NCBI RefSeq assembly: GCF_021206925.1
Contig: NZ_JAJPRF010000005.1
Location: 124,001 to 188,000, forward strand
Length of the DNA stretch: 64,000 nucleotides
Direction: 5' to 3'
Source: Rhodoflexus caldus
Lineage (GTDB): Bacteria; Bacteroidota; Bacteroidia; Cytophagales; Thermoflexibacteraceae
Below, one piece after another: positions 16,627-25,640 of the stretch; position 1 is the stretch's first letter, and each line of letters opens with the position of its first letter. A program made the position numbers and the translations under genes. Under the pieces are notes generated by a model. That model saw only the letters and a list, made by a program, of their open reading frames with translations, had not been told where the DNA came from and ran no database searches.

Positions 16627-17247
16627 TTATTGTGCTGCTTCATCCCATTCAATGGCACAACCATAGGAAATGGTAGCTAATGAATCAAACGCAGGAAGCG
16701 GTTTTCCGGTTATGAGGCTGTATAAAGCCTGCTCTACATAGTTAGTTGCTTGGTCGGTACAGTAGCGGGAACGGTTGTAATTTCCCCTGAAATAGAGTGT
16801 ATTATCTGCCCGAATAATAGCAGCCTGAGGCGTGGAATAGACCCCGCAGGCTCGTGCTAAGGCTTCATTTTTATCATGAATAACGGTGATGCCATCGGGC
16901 AAATAGCCTTTGGCCTTTTCAAGGTCTTGCGCATCGGGCGTTACGGCAAAGAAATCTACCTGCTGCCCAAATGCGCGATACAAGGTGTTGAAATGCTGCA
17001 AATTAAACCTTGAACAAGGACAGGAAGGGCTGAAAAAGTGCAAGAGTATGGGCTTGCGATGCCGTTGCGGTTGCAAACTGCTGTTGTTAAAGGCAATCAA
17101 CTGCCCCGGAGATACAACTTTGTAGTTGCTTGGAACAGGCGTAGGAAGCAAATACTGCACCTCTTGCTGCCAGAAAGTCCAAGCTATGAGCAACAGCAAG
17201 GATACACTGACAGCTACCCATGCTAAAAATCGTAAAACTTGTTTCAT
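16627..17247 (-). CDS. Membrane-anchored redoxin-like protein (thioredoxin fold)
   Basis: Encodes 206 residues. One N-terminal TM (~7-27) anchors it. A thioredoxin fold follows with PILLHFFSPSCPCSRFNLQHF: the redox motif is C-P-C rather than C-x-x-C. VDFFAVTPDAQDLE, GITVIHDKNEALARACGVYSTPQAAII (cis-Pro) and RGNYNRSRYCTDQATNYVEQAL complete it. The end, TGKPLPAFDSL..SYGCAIEW, is like the tails of AhpC/TSA-type redoxins. I recall similar proteins under DUF6436. It probably acts in the periplasm as a disulfide or peroxide-handling enzyme. It ends 26 bp upstream of the phosphatase gene, so they may share a transcript. Confidence 0.75.
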   Translation of the reverse strand: MKQVLRFLAWVAVSVSLLLLIAWTFWQQEVQYLLPTPVPSNYKVVSPGQLIAFNNSSLQPQRHRKPILLHFFSPSCPCSRFNLQHFNTLYRAFGQQVDFFAVTPDAQDLEKAKGYLPDGITVIHDKNEALARACGVYSTPQAAIIRADNTLYFRGNYNRSRYCTDQATNYVEQALYSLITGKPLPAFDSLATISYGCAIEWDEAAQ

Positions 17248-17513
17248 TGTAGATTATACATTCAAAGCCGGTTGTATCGGTACTCTCTAAGGAAAACACT
17301 TACAGTAGTTTTTGACTGTTTGATGTGTGATGTGCATAGTTTAGAAGAGAGAGGGAGATAAGCCAACTGTTGAAGTTGTCATGCTTTTTAAACTTATTCA
17401 GCCTGCTAATTGTTCTGCCATAAGTACGTCAATTAGGAAGCAAAAATAACACCAAAGCAACTTAGTTGGCAGTCGGTTTTTTATCAAATACTTTCAGCGA
17501 TTATCTAACTACT

Positions 17514-17729
17514 ATGCAACAACCACCTCGCTGGAAAATGGCAGTGCTCATTTGGATAGCCATTTATCCCACGCTTACTTTTTTATTGTTTCTGATAGGC
17601 GATTACATCAATCAAATTTCTTTTTTACCCTTTCGCACGCTGGTACTGACACTGATTATTGTGCCGCTGATGGTTTTTGTACTTTTACCTACGTTAAGCA
17701 AGCTGCTGCGCCGATGGCTGCACGGTTAA
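17514..17729 (+). CDS. Small two-helix membrane protein
   Basis: Encodes 71 residues from ATG 17514 (a TTG 48 bp upstream is in frame but unlikely). MQQPPRWKMAVLIWIAIYP leads into TM1 (~10-29), FLPFRTLVLTLIIVPLMVFVLLP forms TM2 (~38-58), and the tail is basic (LLRRWLHG). The sequence resembles, from memory, the membrane segment found at the end of COG3224 (antibiotic biosynthesis monooxygenase superfamily) proteins, here as a stand-alone gene. Function unknown. Bounded by a 266-bp spacer upstream in which I see nothing. Confidence 0.65.
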   Translation: MQQPPRWKMAVLIWIAIYPTLTFLLFLIGDYINQISFLPFRTLVLTLIIVPLMVFVLLPTLSKLLRRWLHG

Positions 17730-17769
17730 TTTGACTACCGTATCATTTTTTTATATTTTCACCCAAAAA

Positions 17770-18183
17770 ATGATACGGTTCTTATTTATTTTTCTACTGC
17801 TGTCCATATAAGATACATGGGCGGCTACTCATACGCCTGCCTGCATCACCGCTTCATCCGAAAATTTGTATGGCAGCCACGTGCAACCTGTCAAGCCGAT
17901 TGCAGTAAAAAAACGTGAAAAGAGGAAAATGCACCGGGCAAATACAGGCAGCCTAATAGCGACTGCTGCATTTATCGAAATCGCTGTCATTGGCATTGCG
18001 GATAAGCCTGTGTTGGCTGCGGCTGCCGGAATTTTTTTGGTAACTGCCTTTGTGCTTGGCATTGTCGGCGTGATGAATTCCGGTCGCAAAAAGGATAAAT
18101 CGGGACGAGGGTGGGAGCTCGCAGGCATCATCCTTGGCGCATTGGTTATTCTTTTTGAACTTGCCGAACTCATTCTTGATTGA
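17770..18183 (+). pseudogene. Small membrane protein gene with an in-frame stop inside its signal peptide
   Basis: From ATG 17770 the frame reads MIRFLFIFLLLSI, then TAA at 17809-17811, then DTWAATHTPACITASSENLYGSH and onward without interruption. Read through, this is a Sec signal peptide, a short linker, a basic patch (KKREKRKMHRANTGS), two or three hydrophobic helices (TAAFIEIAVIGIA, LAAAAGIFLVTAFVLGIVGV, LAGIILGALVILFELAELIL) and a stop. Bacteroidota have many exported small proteins of this shape (signal, KKxKRK, then a DUF4190-like pair of helices). Either a nonsense mutation has killed the gene, or translation restarts at TTG 17866 or ATG 17929 to give a protein without signal. A sequencing error is also possible. 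Confidence 0.6.
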
Positions 18184-18295
18184 ATGGGGCAATCAAGCAA
18201 ACTGAAACGCACAGTGCGCAGATATGTCGGAATTCGGATGAGGGATTTCAGATGTAAATACAAGGGTAAATCCATGCCATGCGCCAACCTCTCGG

Positions 18296-19573
18296 TCAAT
18301 TAGCGTTCCCGTAATAAATCCCGACATTGAGGCCTATCCATTGCAGCGATGTATTATTCACATCTTGCAATAAATCGCCTAATGGCAGGTTCAAATGAGG
18401 CTCTACCTGTAAAGTAGCCCCTTTCAGCGGCATGCGCACACCTCCTCCCAAGTAGATGGTTCGGAAAGGCTGCACAGAATTTTCTACCGATTGTCTGGGG
18501 TTTTGTACCCTACCCAAAAAAGTATTTTGGGCTACTGTTTCAACGTGCGTTCCATTAACAGCCAAATAGCTGACGCCGCCGGCATTGAAAAATATTTTTT
18601 TACCTATGAAATATTTGATTGTCAGAGGCACTTGCACAAGATTGAGCCTAATGCGCGAATATTCGGTTTCATCGGCATAAACGGGTACTAATTGCTGCGT
18701 ACCAATGGGGTCGCGTTGCAAACTGTTGAATACGCGAAAGCGCTTTTCGGGCGTTTTGTAGGTAGTTTGCACAAATTGAATGCTTGTTGAAACGGCTACC
18801 TTCTTTTGGAGAAACCACTCCACACCCGCACCTACACCATAAAATGCTGCATGATTGTTCACGGTTTTGCCGTCAGTAATGCCCGAAAGAATCTGAATGC
18901 CCGGCTGAACTTTTATCACCGTTCCCGTTTGCGGAGTTGCTAAATCATTTACGGGCAGATGAGCAACAGCAAGTATGGGAAATTGCCAAGAGAAACTATC
19001 GGCTAAGGTCAGTGGCAGCAAATCAACTTGGGCAAGCATCACAGGTTCAGCCGTTGAAGGCAGCAATTGCCGTTGTTCCGACTGCAAATTTTTCTGCGGG
19101 ATTGATTTTGAGGCAGTTATGATTGGTGTTGATTCCACAGACAGCGTTCTACCCGATGCTCCGTTTTTTTGCCGAGCTACGGATGGTGTATGTTTGGCCA
19201 AAGGCATTGTTTTTTGAGCTACCTCAGCATTCGGTTGCAAAGTGTTATCGGGAACGGCGGCAGAGGCGGTATTTTCCTCCGCACTTTGCGGCCGATTATC
19301 TTGCGGAACTGTTTGTGCAGAAACAATTTCCGTGGAAGCCGTTGGCGGCAACATGCGCCAGTAGTACACAGCAGACAGCCCTACGGCTGCAATCAGTACG
19401 GCTGCCGCAATACGCAAGGCAGGGTGCTGCCACAGCGTTGCCATGCGTGCAGGCGATTTGTGCAGGTGATTCCTGTTAAACTGTTCCCATGCCCCCTGCT
19501 CGTAGGCAACGGGATAATTTTCCAGACTTTCGCGGAATTTTTGGGCTAATTTATCGTCAAAATTATTTTCCAT
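18296..19573 (-). CDS. Probable anti-sigma/outer-membrane beta-barrel fusion protein
   Basis: Encodes 425 residues. The N-terminus (FDDKLAQKFRESLENYPVAYEQGAWEQF) is the cytoplasmic anti-sigma-like helix found beside ECF genes in Bacteroidota. One TM is at ~53-70 (ALRIAAAVLIAAVGLSAVYYW). A Ser/Ala/Gln-rich linker runs to ~190. The C-terminal ~220 residues have alternating beta strands (AFYGVGAGVEWFLQKKVAVSTSIQFVQ, LTIKYFIGKKIFFNAGGVSYLAV, TIYLGGGVRMPLKGATLQVEPHLNLPLGD, GLNVGIYYG), like OMP_b-brl_2. Its start overlaps the end of the ECF sigma gene by 11 bp, so it is coupled to that gene and most likely controls it. How a barrel-like domain is housed after an inner-membrane TM is unclear; the strands may instead form a periplasmic domain. 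Confidence 0.75.
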   Translation of the reverse strand: MENNFDDKLAQKFRESLENYPVAYEQGAWEQFNRNHLHKSPARMATLWQHPALRIAAAVLIAAVGLSAVYYWRMLPPTASTEIVSAQTVPQDNRPQSAEENTASAAVPDNTLQPNAEVAQKTMPLAKHTPSVARQKNGASGRTLSVESTPIITASKSIPQKNLQSEQRQLLPSTAEPVMLAQVDLLPLTLADSFSWQFPILAVAHLPVNDLATPQTGTVIKVQPGIQILSGITDGKTVNNHAAFYGVGAGVEWFLQKKVAVSTSIQFVQTTYKTPEKRFRVFNSLQRDPIGTQQLVPVYADETEYSRIRLNLVQVPLTIKYFIGKKIFFNAGGVSYLAVNGTHVETVAQNTFLGRVQNPRQSVENSVQPFRTIYLGGGVRMPLKGATLQVEPHLNLPLGDLLQDVNNTSLQWIGLNVGIYYGNAN

Positions 19574-20147
19574 GCTGCTTGTCGGAAATCATTTGCCTTA
19601 ACTTCATTTTTGCACGTGCCAAATGCGATTTGGAAGTTCCAACAGGAATTTCCAGCATTGCTCCGATTTCTTCGTGTGAGAACCCTTCAATTTCAAAAAG
19701 GTTGAAAACTGCCCGTTGTGCAGCGGAAAGGCTTTGTACCATTCGCATAATATCTTCTGCCGAAAGTTGCTGTAATACCCCTTCGTCAGGCGCTTCTATG
19801 TTGGTTTGCTGAATATCGGTCTGTCGCAGCTCGCGCTTGTTCTTGCGCAGCCTGTCCAATGCCGTATTAACTACGATGCGGCGAATCCATGCCTTCAGCG
19901 AACGTTGCTGGTCGTGACGGTTCAGGTGTTGAAATACTTTAACAAAACTGTCGTTGGTAATTTCTTTGGCTTCTTCCGAATGGTTGGAATAGCGCAGGGC
20001 AATACTCATCACATACCCGTAAAACCGCTTGTAAAACAACTCATGCGCGCCTCGTTTATCGGCTAAACAGTCGCGAATGAGTTGTATCTCGGCATTATCG
20101 GGTTGGTTGGTGTCTTTTATTTCCGCTGTCTGAACCGGATAAGTCAT
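19563..20147 (-). CDS. ECF RNA polymerase sigma-70 factor
   Basis: Encodes 194 residues. Region 2: ELFYKRFYGYVMSIALRYSNHSEEAKEITNDSFVKVFQHL (~36-76) with KAWIRRIVVNTALDRLRKNKRE. Region 4: LPSAQRAVFNLFEIEGFSHEEIGAMLEIPVGTSKSHLARAKMKLRQMI (wording LSAAQRAVFNLF). It directs polymerase to a regulon that cannot be read from here. The 11-bp overlap with the following gene, a probable anti-sigma membrane protein, makes this a paired cell-surface signalling unit. Confidence 0.95.
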   Translation of the reverse strand: MTYPVQTAEIKDTNQPDNAEIQLIRDCLADKRGAHELFYKRFYGYVMSIALRYSNHSEEAKEITNDSFVKVFQHLNRHDQQRSLKAWIRRIVVNTALDRLRKNKRELRQTDIQQTNIEAPDEGVLQQLSAEDIMRMVQSLSAAQRAVFNLFEIEGFSHEEIGAMLEIPVGTSKSHLARAKMKLRQMISDKQHGK

Positions 20148-20311
20148 GTTAAGTTTGTATGCTGAAAACTAAACTTGTTTTTCATACGGTTTTGCTGCAA
20201 TTAAGTTTGACGATAAAATAATTTGAAACTGCGCCTGCGCTCCAATGACATAAAATCACAATCGGTTTGCAAAGAAAATTCCGAGCAAGTCATTGAAAAT
20301 CAAAAGACTCC

Positions 20312-20341
20312 ACTTGACAGGTTATAGAAAACCCGTCAAGT
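20312..20341. repeat. Dispersed palindrome, copy 1
   Basis: Arms ACTTGACAGGTT (20312-20323) and AACCCGTCAAGT (20330-20341) match at 11 of 12 positions with a 6-nt loop. It is a diverged member of the AAACCTGAC...GTCAGGTTT family seen four more times in the window. It lies in the 204-bp gap between a lipoprotein gene and the sigma gene. Confidence 0.7.
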
Positions 20342-20351
20342 TGGCACATCA

Positions 20352-21002
20352 TTAGTTAGCTGATGCTTTTTCAATGCATATAATTTTGGCAACCTTGCCG
20401 ATTGTCGGAATGCGTGTGCCACAAGGAATAATACCGTCTTCTATGGTATAAGCAAACCGTATGCGCTCGCCATCTTCCAGTGTAACATTAAGGTGTGAAA
20501 TATCGGCAAGCAGCCGTTCGCCATTATTCAAAACAAATTCTAAGCAGCCATCTACCGGGCGCTTGTCGCTAACAGTGGCTTCTGTGTTGGCACATGCCGT
20601 CTCCGTCAGGCAAGTCAGTTTGACAGGGGTTGCTTTTTCTACTTTTTCATCGTAAAGCATACAGCGAAACAGGTCGTTGTAGCGGTTGTCGCGTCTGACT
20701 TTTTTGTAACCGATTACATAGCGTTTGCCGGGCGTTACCTGTACAGGGGCAAAAGTCGGGAACATCTCCCATGGTTGCAGGTATTCTCCTGCGTCGGTGA
20801 GGAAATAGACATTGCCAAAAGCGCCATAGCCCGCACAGGACATCCGCACGGCCGTAACAGTAATGCCGCAAGGGACTTCTTTGTCCTTCTGATTGTCGCA
20901 ATCTTGCAGTACATCTTCTTGGAGCGGATAGTTACAACCTGCCATAGTAAGGCTCAGCATTGCTATAACGGCAAGGCTGAAAAGTTTAAGTGTTTGATAC
21001 AT
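20352..21002 (-). CDS. Lipoprotein of unknown function
   Basis: Encodes 216 residues from ATG 21002. MYQTLKLFSLAVIAMLSLTMAGC is a lipoprotein signal with lipobox M-A-G-C; the upstream ATG at 21062 would place it internally and is rejected. The mature part has eight or nine cysteines (CNYPLQEDVLQDC, VPCGITVTAVRMSC, FRCML, KLTCLTETAC, DGCLEF, IPCGTRIPT, KIICIE), suggesting several disulfides. The C-terminus is mostly beta (VNLTLEDGERIRFAYTIEDGIIP-like). I do not recognise the family. Confidence 0.75.
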   Translation of the reverse strand: MYQTLKLFSLAVIAMLSLTMAGCNYPLQEDVLQDCDNQKDKEVPCGITVTAVRMSCAGYGAFGNVYFLTDAGEYLQPWEMFPTFAPVQVTPGKRYVIGYKKVRRDNRYNDLFRCMLYDEKVEKATPVKLTCLTETACANTEATVSDKRPVDGCLEFVLNNGERLLADISHLNVTLEDGERIRFAYTIEDGIIPCGTRIPTIGKVAKIICIEKASAN

Positions 21003-21070
21003 GACGATTAAAAATTTGTTGGTTTCGTTCCCGATACGCAACCTGTTTGGCAGGCGTTGCAACTGTCAAT

Positions 21071-21101
21071 AAAAAATCCGAGCAGAAACTGCCCGGATTT
21101 T
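21071..21101 (-). terminator. Intrinsic terminator of the T9SS cargo gene
   Basis: Inverted repeat AAAATCCG-a-GCAG / CTGC-c-CGGATTTT with a 3-nt AAA loop and one mismatch, followed on the minus strand by a T6 run. It lies 40 bp past the stop of the gene at 21141. Confidence 0.85.
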
Positions 21102-21140
21102 CTTGCTTAGAATTGATGAGGCTCAATTATTATCTTGCGG

Positions 21141-24100
21141 CTATTGAATGACTACCTTTTCAAGGTATTCATCAGTGCCTACTTTTATCTTGAACAGATA
21201 CATACCCTGAGGCAGTTGCTGGCGGAATTGGATGCGGTATTCGTTGGCATTGCTTTTTTCCATGGCAGCATCCATCGGGCGACCTGCCAAATCGAAGCAT
21301 ACGACGGACACAGGCGCATCGGCTCTTTCTACGCGCAAATACAGGTGGTTTTGCGAAGTAGGATTAGGGAACAGGGTTGCACCGTTGGCCATGTTGATGT
21401 CTTTGAAGTAAACCACGACTATTTTAGAGAACGTAACCGTACCGTCTTTGTCAATTTGTTTCAGGCGATAATAGTTAGCGCCGTAGTGTGGTTCTTGGTC
21501 AAATACTTCATAGTTGCGGGTGGTGAAACTGTCGCCGCTTTCGCCAAAAATAGCTGAAAATGTGGTAAAGTTGATACCGTCGCGGCTTTTCTGTACTTCA
21601 AAACCGGCATTGTTTCTTTCGGACAATGTAGTCCAGAAGATACGGGTTTCTTTTTCGCCGCTGCGTTCTGCACCAAATCGGCTGATTTCTACGGGAAGCA
21701 GGTTGAGGTTGTCAAAAATAGCACCACCCAAACCTGATGCTTCGGCACAGAAATAGGCATTGCCTTGCAAAGCACAGTCGGAATTGTTGCTGTTGCGGCT
21801 GCTGACACCGCCGTTGTTGTAAATGGTCATCACGGGGGGCAATGGTCTTGTCAGGCGCACCAAGCCACCGCCGCCGCCGCCGCCATTGCCGTGGCAACTG
21901 GCAAATTCTACGTCGCCGCCTTTACCGCCCGAAGCATATACGCGAATATTGGTGTTGTAGGTAGGGCCGCTCATGAACACGCTGCCGCCTGCGCCGCCGC
22001 CACCGCTGGAGTCGCCACCCGCACCTGCCAGTACAGACTGACCATTTGCCATGATGGAATAGCCATTGCCGACAAATGTATTGCCCATAATCAGTACGAT
22101 GCCGCCGCCGTTGCCACCGGGCGTAGCGGTATCGTTGTTTTGCTGACCGCCACCGCCGCCGCCGCCTAAGAACAGGCGATAGGCAGAATAATCAAGGGCC
22201 TGACCGCCTTTGCCGCCATTGTTGGAGGTAGTGGCGTTATTAGGATTATCGGCACATCCGTTGTCTGTTGCATTACCGGTACAGTTCCACTGCCTGCCAC
22301 CATCGGCACCTGCACCAAAGTTGCTACCGCCGCCACCGCCGGAGTTGTGTGGATTACCGCCGCCGCCGCCATTGGTCAGTTTGGAACGCCCGCGGTTAAA
22401 AGTAGTTTCTGCAATACCTTCTCCTTTTCCGCCCCACTGTGCATTATTGGTAGCCCATGTGCCATCGCGGCAATCGCCATTGGAGGTGCTGACTGCTCCA
22501 CCACGGAAGCCCATTCCTGAAACATCTATATCGGAGTTTAGCGTAAGCGTACCTGTTACCCACAGCGCCAGTACTCCACCTGTATCACCATCCCACGGCT
22601 GTGCAGTAAGAGGAGCAACAACCGTTACATCGGTATAACTGGGTACACGTATTATCTGCACCCTACCTGCGGGGTCAAAAATATTGGTAGTAGCTGCCAA
22701 TATATTAATAGTGGTAGCATTAGGCACGGTGCTAATCGTAGCAAATTCGTACCTGCCTGCACTATTGTAAGCCGTAATCGTTCCAAAGTTAGGATTGGTA
22801 GCCGGTGCAGTGGCATCTATGGTTGCACCCTTCATCTGCATAATCAGTACGCGGTCGCCGGGGTTGAATCCTGCACTGCTATTAACCGTAAAACTTGTAC
22901 GGGCTCCATTGATGGCTGTTACCCGAGCATAACGATTCACGATGCCGCCAATTTGCCCGGCAGGTAAACTACCGGTAAATATGCGCAGGTTACGCAGGGT
23001 AATATAGCTCTGGTTGGGGTTATTGATGCCGTGAACGTTATTATTGCTGTTGCTGGCGTCAAATACAAATTTGATATTATTGATAGCTTGCCCGCTGTTT
23101 GCCATGGCTAAGTCGTTGACAAATTGCGTATTACCTATCCATACGTCCACCAGATTGTTACCAACGGTTTGCGAACTGCCATCAGGGGCAGTGTAGGTTT
23201 GCGCTGTACCGGAGCGGTTTACTACCCACGTCAGGGTTTGTGTACCGGACTGGTTGGCGCTGGTAGTAGATGTACCATCCGGATGGGTAATAGAAAACTG
23301 GTTTCCGTTTACCAGATTGAATCGCAGGCGCGCCGTAGGTGCATGACGGGTCAGGTTTGCACCAAAACCATTACCTATCATCAACTCGGCTGCGTTAGTC
23401 GTATTTCCAATGGTGCGCGTACTGATTTCCGCTTGAATAATCACAAATGTTGGGGCAGTGGTAAAGTTGGTAGACTTAACGGCAAACACTCCGGAAGGAG
23501 GAGATGAACCTGTCGGGCCGCGCATAAAAGTAAATTCGCGGGAGGAACTGCTGAAAGTAAAGGTGTTGTTGTTATTGGAAAGAACAGGGTCGCCGGTGGC
23601 CTGTACCACATCAAATTGTCCGGTATAGTAATCCATGGTATTAAACCCTGCTACTGCATCATTTCTGGCCGTAGAAGTATAATCATATCGTGCATTGCGT
23701 CCGATAGATGAGCGGGTTACTTTGAGCGTACCTGTACCCGCTACTACAAAACGAGCATCATAAATTGTCAATACACCATCTACACGCAACTCGCCGGCAG
23801 GTGTCGTCATCGTCTTTGCATTTACCGCACCATTGGTACCATTAAAGAGGCCTAAATTGTAATAGTTTACGGCTCTTACATTTTGAGGCCCCGCGGCACG
23901 TATGTAATTAACTGCACTCAAGAAGTAATTCACATCAAACACGCCCGTGTTCATGGGCTGGGTCGCATTGGCGTACTCTAATGTGCCGCCTGCCTCTTTA
24001 GTATCGGGCGTTCCAAAGGGGCCGAAAGCGGGATGATGCCTGTACCATCGGTCTTGCCGCCAAGTAGAAGCCGCATTGACACCATCCAGCGTACCTGTAA

Positions 24101-24665
24101 TGCGTACCAATGCCTGACTATTGACTATTGCACCTGCCCCGATGACTACATTGTTACCAAAATTCATGAACGTGCGGCTAAACAGGTTTTGGCTCGTAGC
24201 AAAAGTAGCTGCACCGGCATTGAAAGCCGTGGCGGTGGGGCCTGCGATTGAGATAATCCCCCCTTCAAATACCATGTTAGCAGCAGTCGTTACGGCTGTG
24301 CTTGTCCATGAGGCCAAAGAGTCCACACGAACCATGCCTTTAAAGTTGGTAATACCGCCGTCGTTATTGTCCACAAAACTTGCAGAACTTGAAATGCGCG
24401 TATTGCCATTAACGGTGAAGTTGTTGCCTTGTACTGTTAAGGTACGACCGGCATTGACCGTCAGATTGTTACAGGCAGCCGCAACATTGACCGTACAGTT
24501 GGCATTGATAATGACATTATCCGTTGCAGTTGGTACTCCCGCAGGAGTCCAGTTGGCTGCCACGCTCCAATTACCTGCCGTAGTGAAGGTTTTTTGCGCC
24601 CATAACATCGGCGCAAACAAGCATCCAAGGGTTAAAAATAAGATGTGAAGTAAAAGTGGCCTCAT
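21141..24665 (-). CDS. Large secreted glycine-rich protein with T9SS C-terminal sorting domain
   Basis: Encodes 1,174 residues. A signal peptide MRPLLLHILFLTLGCLFAPMLWAQ fixes the start at 24665. The N-terminal region (WSVAANWTPAGVPTATDNV, ANCTVNVAAACNNLTVNAGR, LTVQGNNFTVNG) is a beta-helix-like pattern common in Bacteroidota surface proteins. A middle region (~620-700) has NRYARVTAINGARTSFTVN and PGDRVLIMQMKGATIDA. Residues ~770-960 are strongly glycine-rich (GGGGGNPHNSGGGGGSNFG, GGKGGQAL, FLGGGGGGGQQN, SGGGGAGGSVFMSG). The C-terminal ~80 residues are a type A T9SS domain: LFPNPTSQNHLYLRVE, VVCFDLAGRPMD, LPQGMYLFKIKVGTDEYLEKVVIQ. Preceding it is a FnIII-like segment (FGAERSGEKETRIFWTT, NNAGFEVQKSRDG). 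Exported through the T9SS and probably attached to or released from the surface. Adhesin is a guess. Confidence 0.92.
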   Translation of the reverse strand: MRPLLLHILFLTLGCLFAPMLWAQKTFTTAGNWSVAANWTPAGVPTATDNVIINANCTVNVAAACNNLTVNAGRTLTVQGNNFTVNGNTRISSSASFVDNNDGGITNFKGMVRVDSLASWTSTAVTTAANMVFEGGIISIAGPTATAFNAGAATFATSQNLFSRTFMNFGNNVVIGAGAIVNSQALVRITGTLDGVNAASTWRQDRWYRHHPAFGPFGTPDTKEAGGTLEYANATQPMNTGVFDVNYFLSAVNYIRAAGPQNVRAVNYYNLGLFNGTNGAVNAKTMTTPAGELRVDGVLTIYDARFVVAGTGTLKVTRSSIGRNARYDYTSTARNDAVAGFNTMDYYTGQFDVVQATGDPVLSNNNNTFTFSSSSREFTFMRGPTGSSPPSGVFAVKSTNFTTAPTFVIIQAEISTRTIGNTTNAAELMIGNGFGANLTRHAPTARLRFNLVNGNQFSITHPDGTSTTSANQSGTQTLTWVVNRSGTAQTYTAPDGSSQTVGNNLVDVWIGNTQFVNDLAMANSGQAINNIKFVFDASNSNNNVHGINNPNQSYITLRNLRIFTGSLPAGQIGGIVNRYARVTAINGARTSFTVNSSAGFNPGDRVLIMQMKGATIDATAPATNPNFGTITAYNSAGRYEFATISTVPNATTINILAATTNIFDPAGRVQIIRVPSYTDVTVVAPLTAQPWDGDTGGVLALWVTGTLTLNSDIDVSGMGFRGGAVSTSNGDCRDGTWATNNAQWGGKGEGIAETTFNRGRSKLTNGGGGGNPHNSGGGGGSNFGAGADGGRQWNCTGNATDNGCADNPNNATTSNNGGKGGQALDYSAYRLFLGGGGGGGQQNNDTATPGGNGGGIVLIMGNTFVGNGYSIMANGQSVLAGAGGDSSGGGGAGGSVFMSGPTYNTNIRVYASGGKGGDVEFASCHGNGGGGGGGLVRLTRPLPPVMTIYNNGGVSSRNSNNSDCALQGNAYFCAEASGLGGAIFDNLNLLPVEISRFGAERSGEKETRIFWTTLSERNNAGFEVQKSRDGINFTTFSAIFGESGDSFTTRNYEVFDQEPHYGANYYRLKQIDKDGTVTFSKIVVVYFKDINMANGATLFPNPTSQNHLYLRVERADAPVSVVCFDLAGRPMDAAMEKSNANEYRIQFRQQLPQGMYLFKIKVGTDEYLEKVVIQ

Positions 24666-25051
24666 AATCAAGCAAGATTTATATGCGATATAACGCAAAT
24701 CATGTTCTATTGTATCATTCCAAGAGGCCACGCGTGCATAAAATCATGTAACATTCATAGGCATTAATAAAAAAATAAGACACACTGAAAACGTATTGCG
24801 CATCCTTTCACCAAGGCGCAATTGATTAAAAACCTTATTTGTAAATGATTGGAGAAAATTGAATGCTGTAATAGGCAAGTTTATGAAATATGCGCTTATA
24901 AATTGCTTGCGTAATTTTTACAGGCACATTTTAATAAAAACATACAAACAATTGTCCATCTGACACATGTTAATTATGAGCAGCGATTAAAGCGCAGCAC
25001 CCTGTTTACTGATATTTAACAGAGTAAAAATTGTACTTTATCAAGACAAGT
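24666..25051. other. 386-bp intergenic region
   Basis: AT-rich gap between the start of the T9SS cargo gene and the end of the DUF4199 gene (both minus strand). It must hold the cargo promoter, but I see no TAnnTTTG box at a sensible distance. A 7-bp inverted repeat ATTGCGC/GCGCAAT (24795-24801 and 24816-24822) is the only structure noted. No coding ORF. Confidence 0.6.
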
Positions 25052-25591
25052 TCATTGGGTCGGTGGCTGTTTCACCGGCGGCGTTTTCTTAAAAAACACC
25101 CCTAAAGCCATACCAATGACCAAGCCGATAGCAGCCGTTTTAATCCACTCGTCTAAGGCAATATCGGAGGCTGTGATATTATTTACCGCTTGCAGATTGC
25201 TTTCATATACTGCTTTGCCAAACTGCTCTACCATAACAGCCTGATTGCTTGTCATCCATTGGGTTAGATTGGCCTTATGCGCGGTCAGCATATCGGGCAT
25301 GATGTAGGCCAGCAATGTATATACAAGTACGGCATAAAAAGCGGCGGCAAATACGGCGGTTAATGCCCCCAGAAACACCCCTTGCCAACCGTGCAACCAG
25401 CCTTCCATGTGTTTCATGCGGAAATACCACAGACCGCCCATCAGTACCATGGCATACAGCGGCATAAACATGAGTTTATACTGCCCGAAAGGATTTAACC
25501 CAAAAGCGTATAACAGTATCAAAAACAGGCAGATAACCAAGGCAGCAACAATACCTGTCAGCAATGCCGTTTGAAGAAGTTTTTGTTTCAT
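25052..25591 (-). CDS. DUF4199 family membrane protein
   Basis: Encodes 179 residues from ATG 25591. Four hydrophobic helices: ~8-30 (ALLTGIVAALVICLFLILLYAFG), ~42-58 (LMFMPLYAMVLMGGLWYF), ~70-95 (GWQGVFLGALTAVFAAAFYAVLVYTLL) and ~150-170 (AAIGLVIGMALGVFF). FRMKHMEGWLHGWQGVFLG is the family's most recognisable stretch (a DUF4199 landmark in Bacteroidota). Function unknown. The start is 49 bp from the divergent lgt start. The frame is open upstream into lgt sequence but only as an antisense shadow. Confidence 0.85.
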   Translation of the reverse strand: MKQKLLQTALLTGIVAALVICLFLILLYAFGLNPFGQYKLMFMPLYAMVLMGGLWYFRMKHMEGWLHGWQGVFLGALTAVFAAAFYAVLVYTLLAYIMPDMLTAHKANLTQWMTSNQAVMVEQFGKAVYESNLQAVNNITASDIALDEWIKTAAIGLVIGMALGVFFKKTPPVKQPPTQ

Positions 25592-25627
25592 GTGCAAAAC
25601 TACATATTCTTTTGGGTTTGGTTTTTC

Positions 25628-25635
25628 TATCTTTG
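25628..25635 (+). promoter_or_regulatory. Bacteroidota -7 promoter box for lgt
   Basis: TATCTTTG, a perfect TAnnTTTG match, ending only 5 bp before the lgt ATG at 25641. If it is used, transcription starts at or next to the start codon, giving a leaderless mRNA. Confidence 0.55.
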
Positions 25636-25640
25636 CCCGT

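Noticed and set aside
17829-18299. 156-codon minus-strand frame over the small membrane protein gene
   Set aside because: Low-complexity Pro/Ser/Thr/Ala translation without motifs; the plus-strand frame has clear signal, basic patch and helices.
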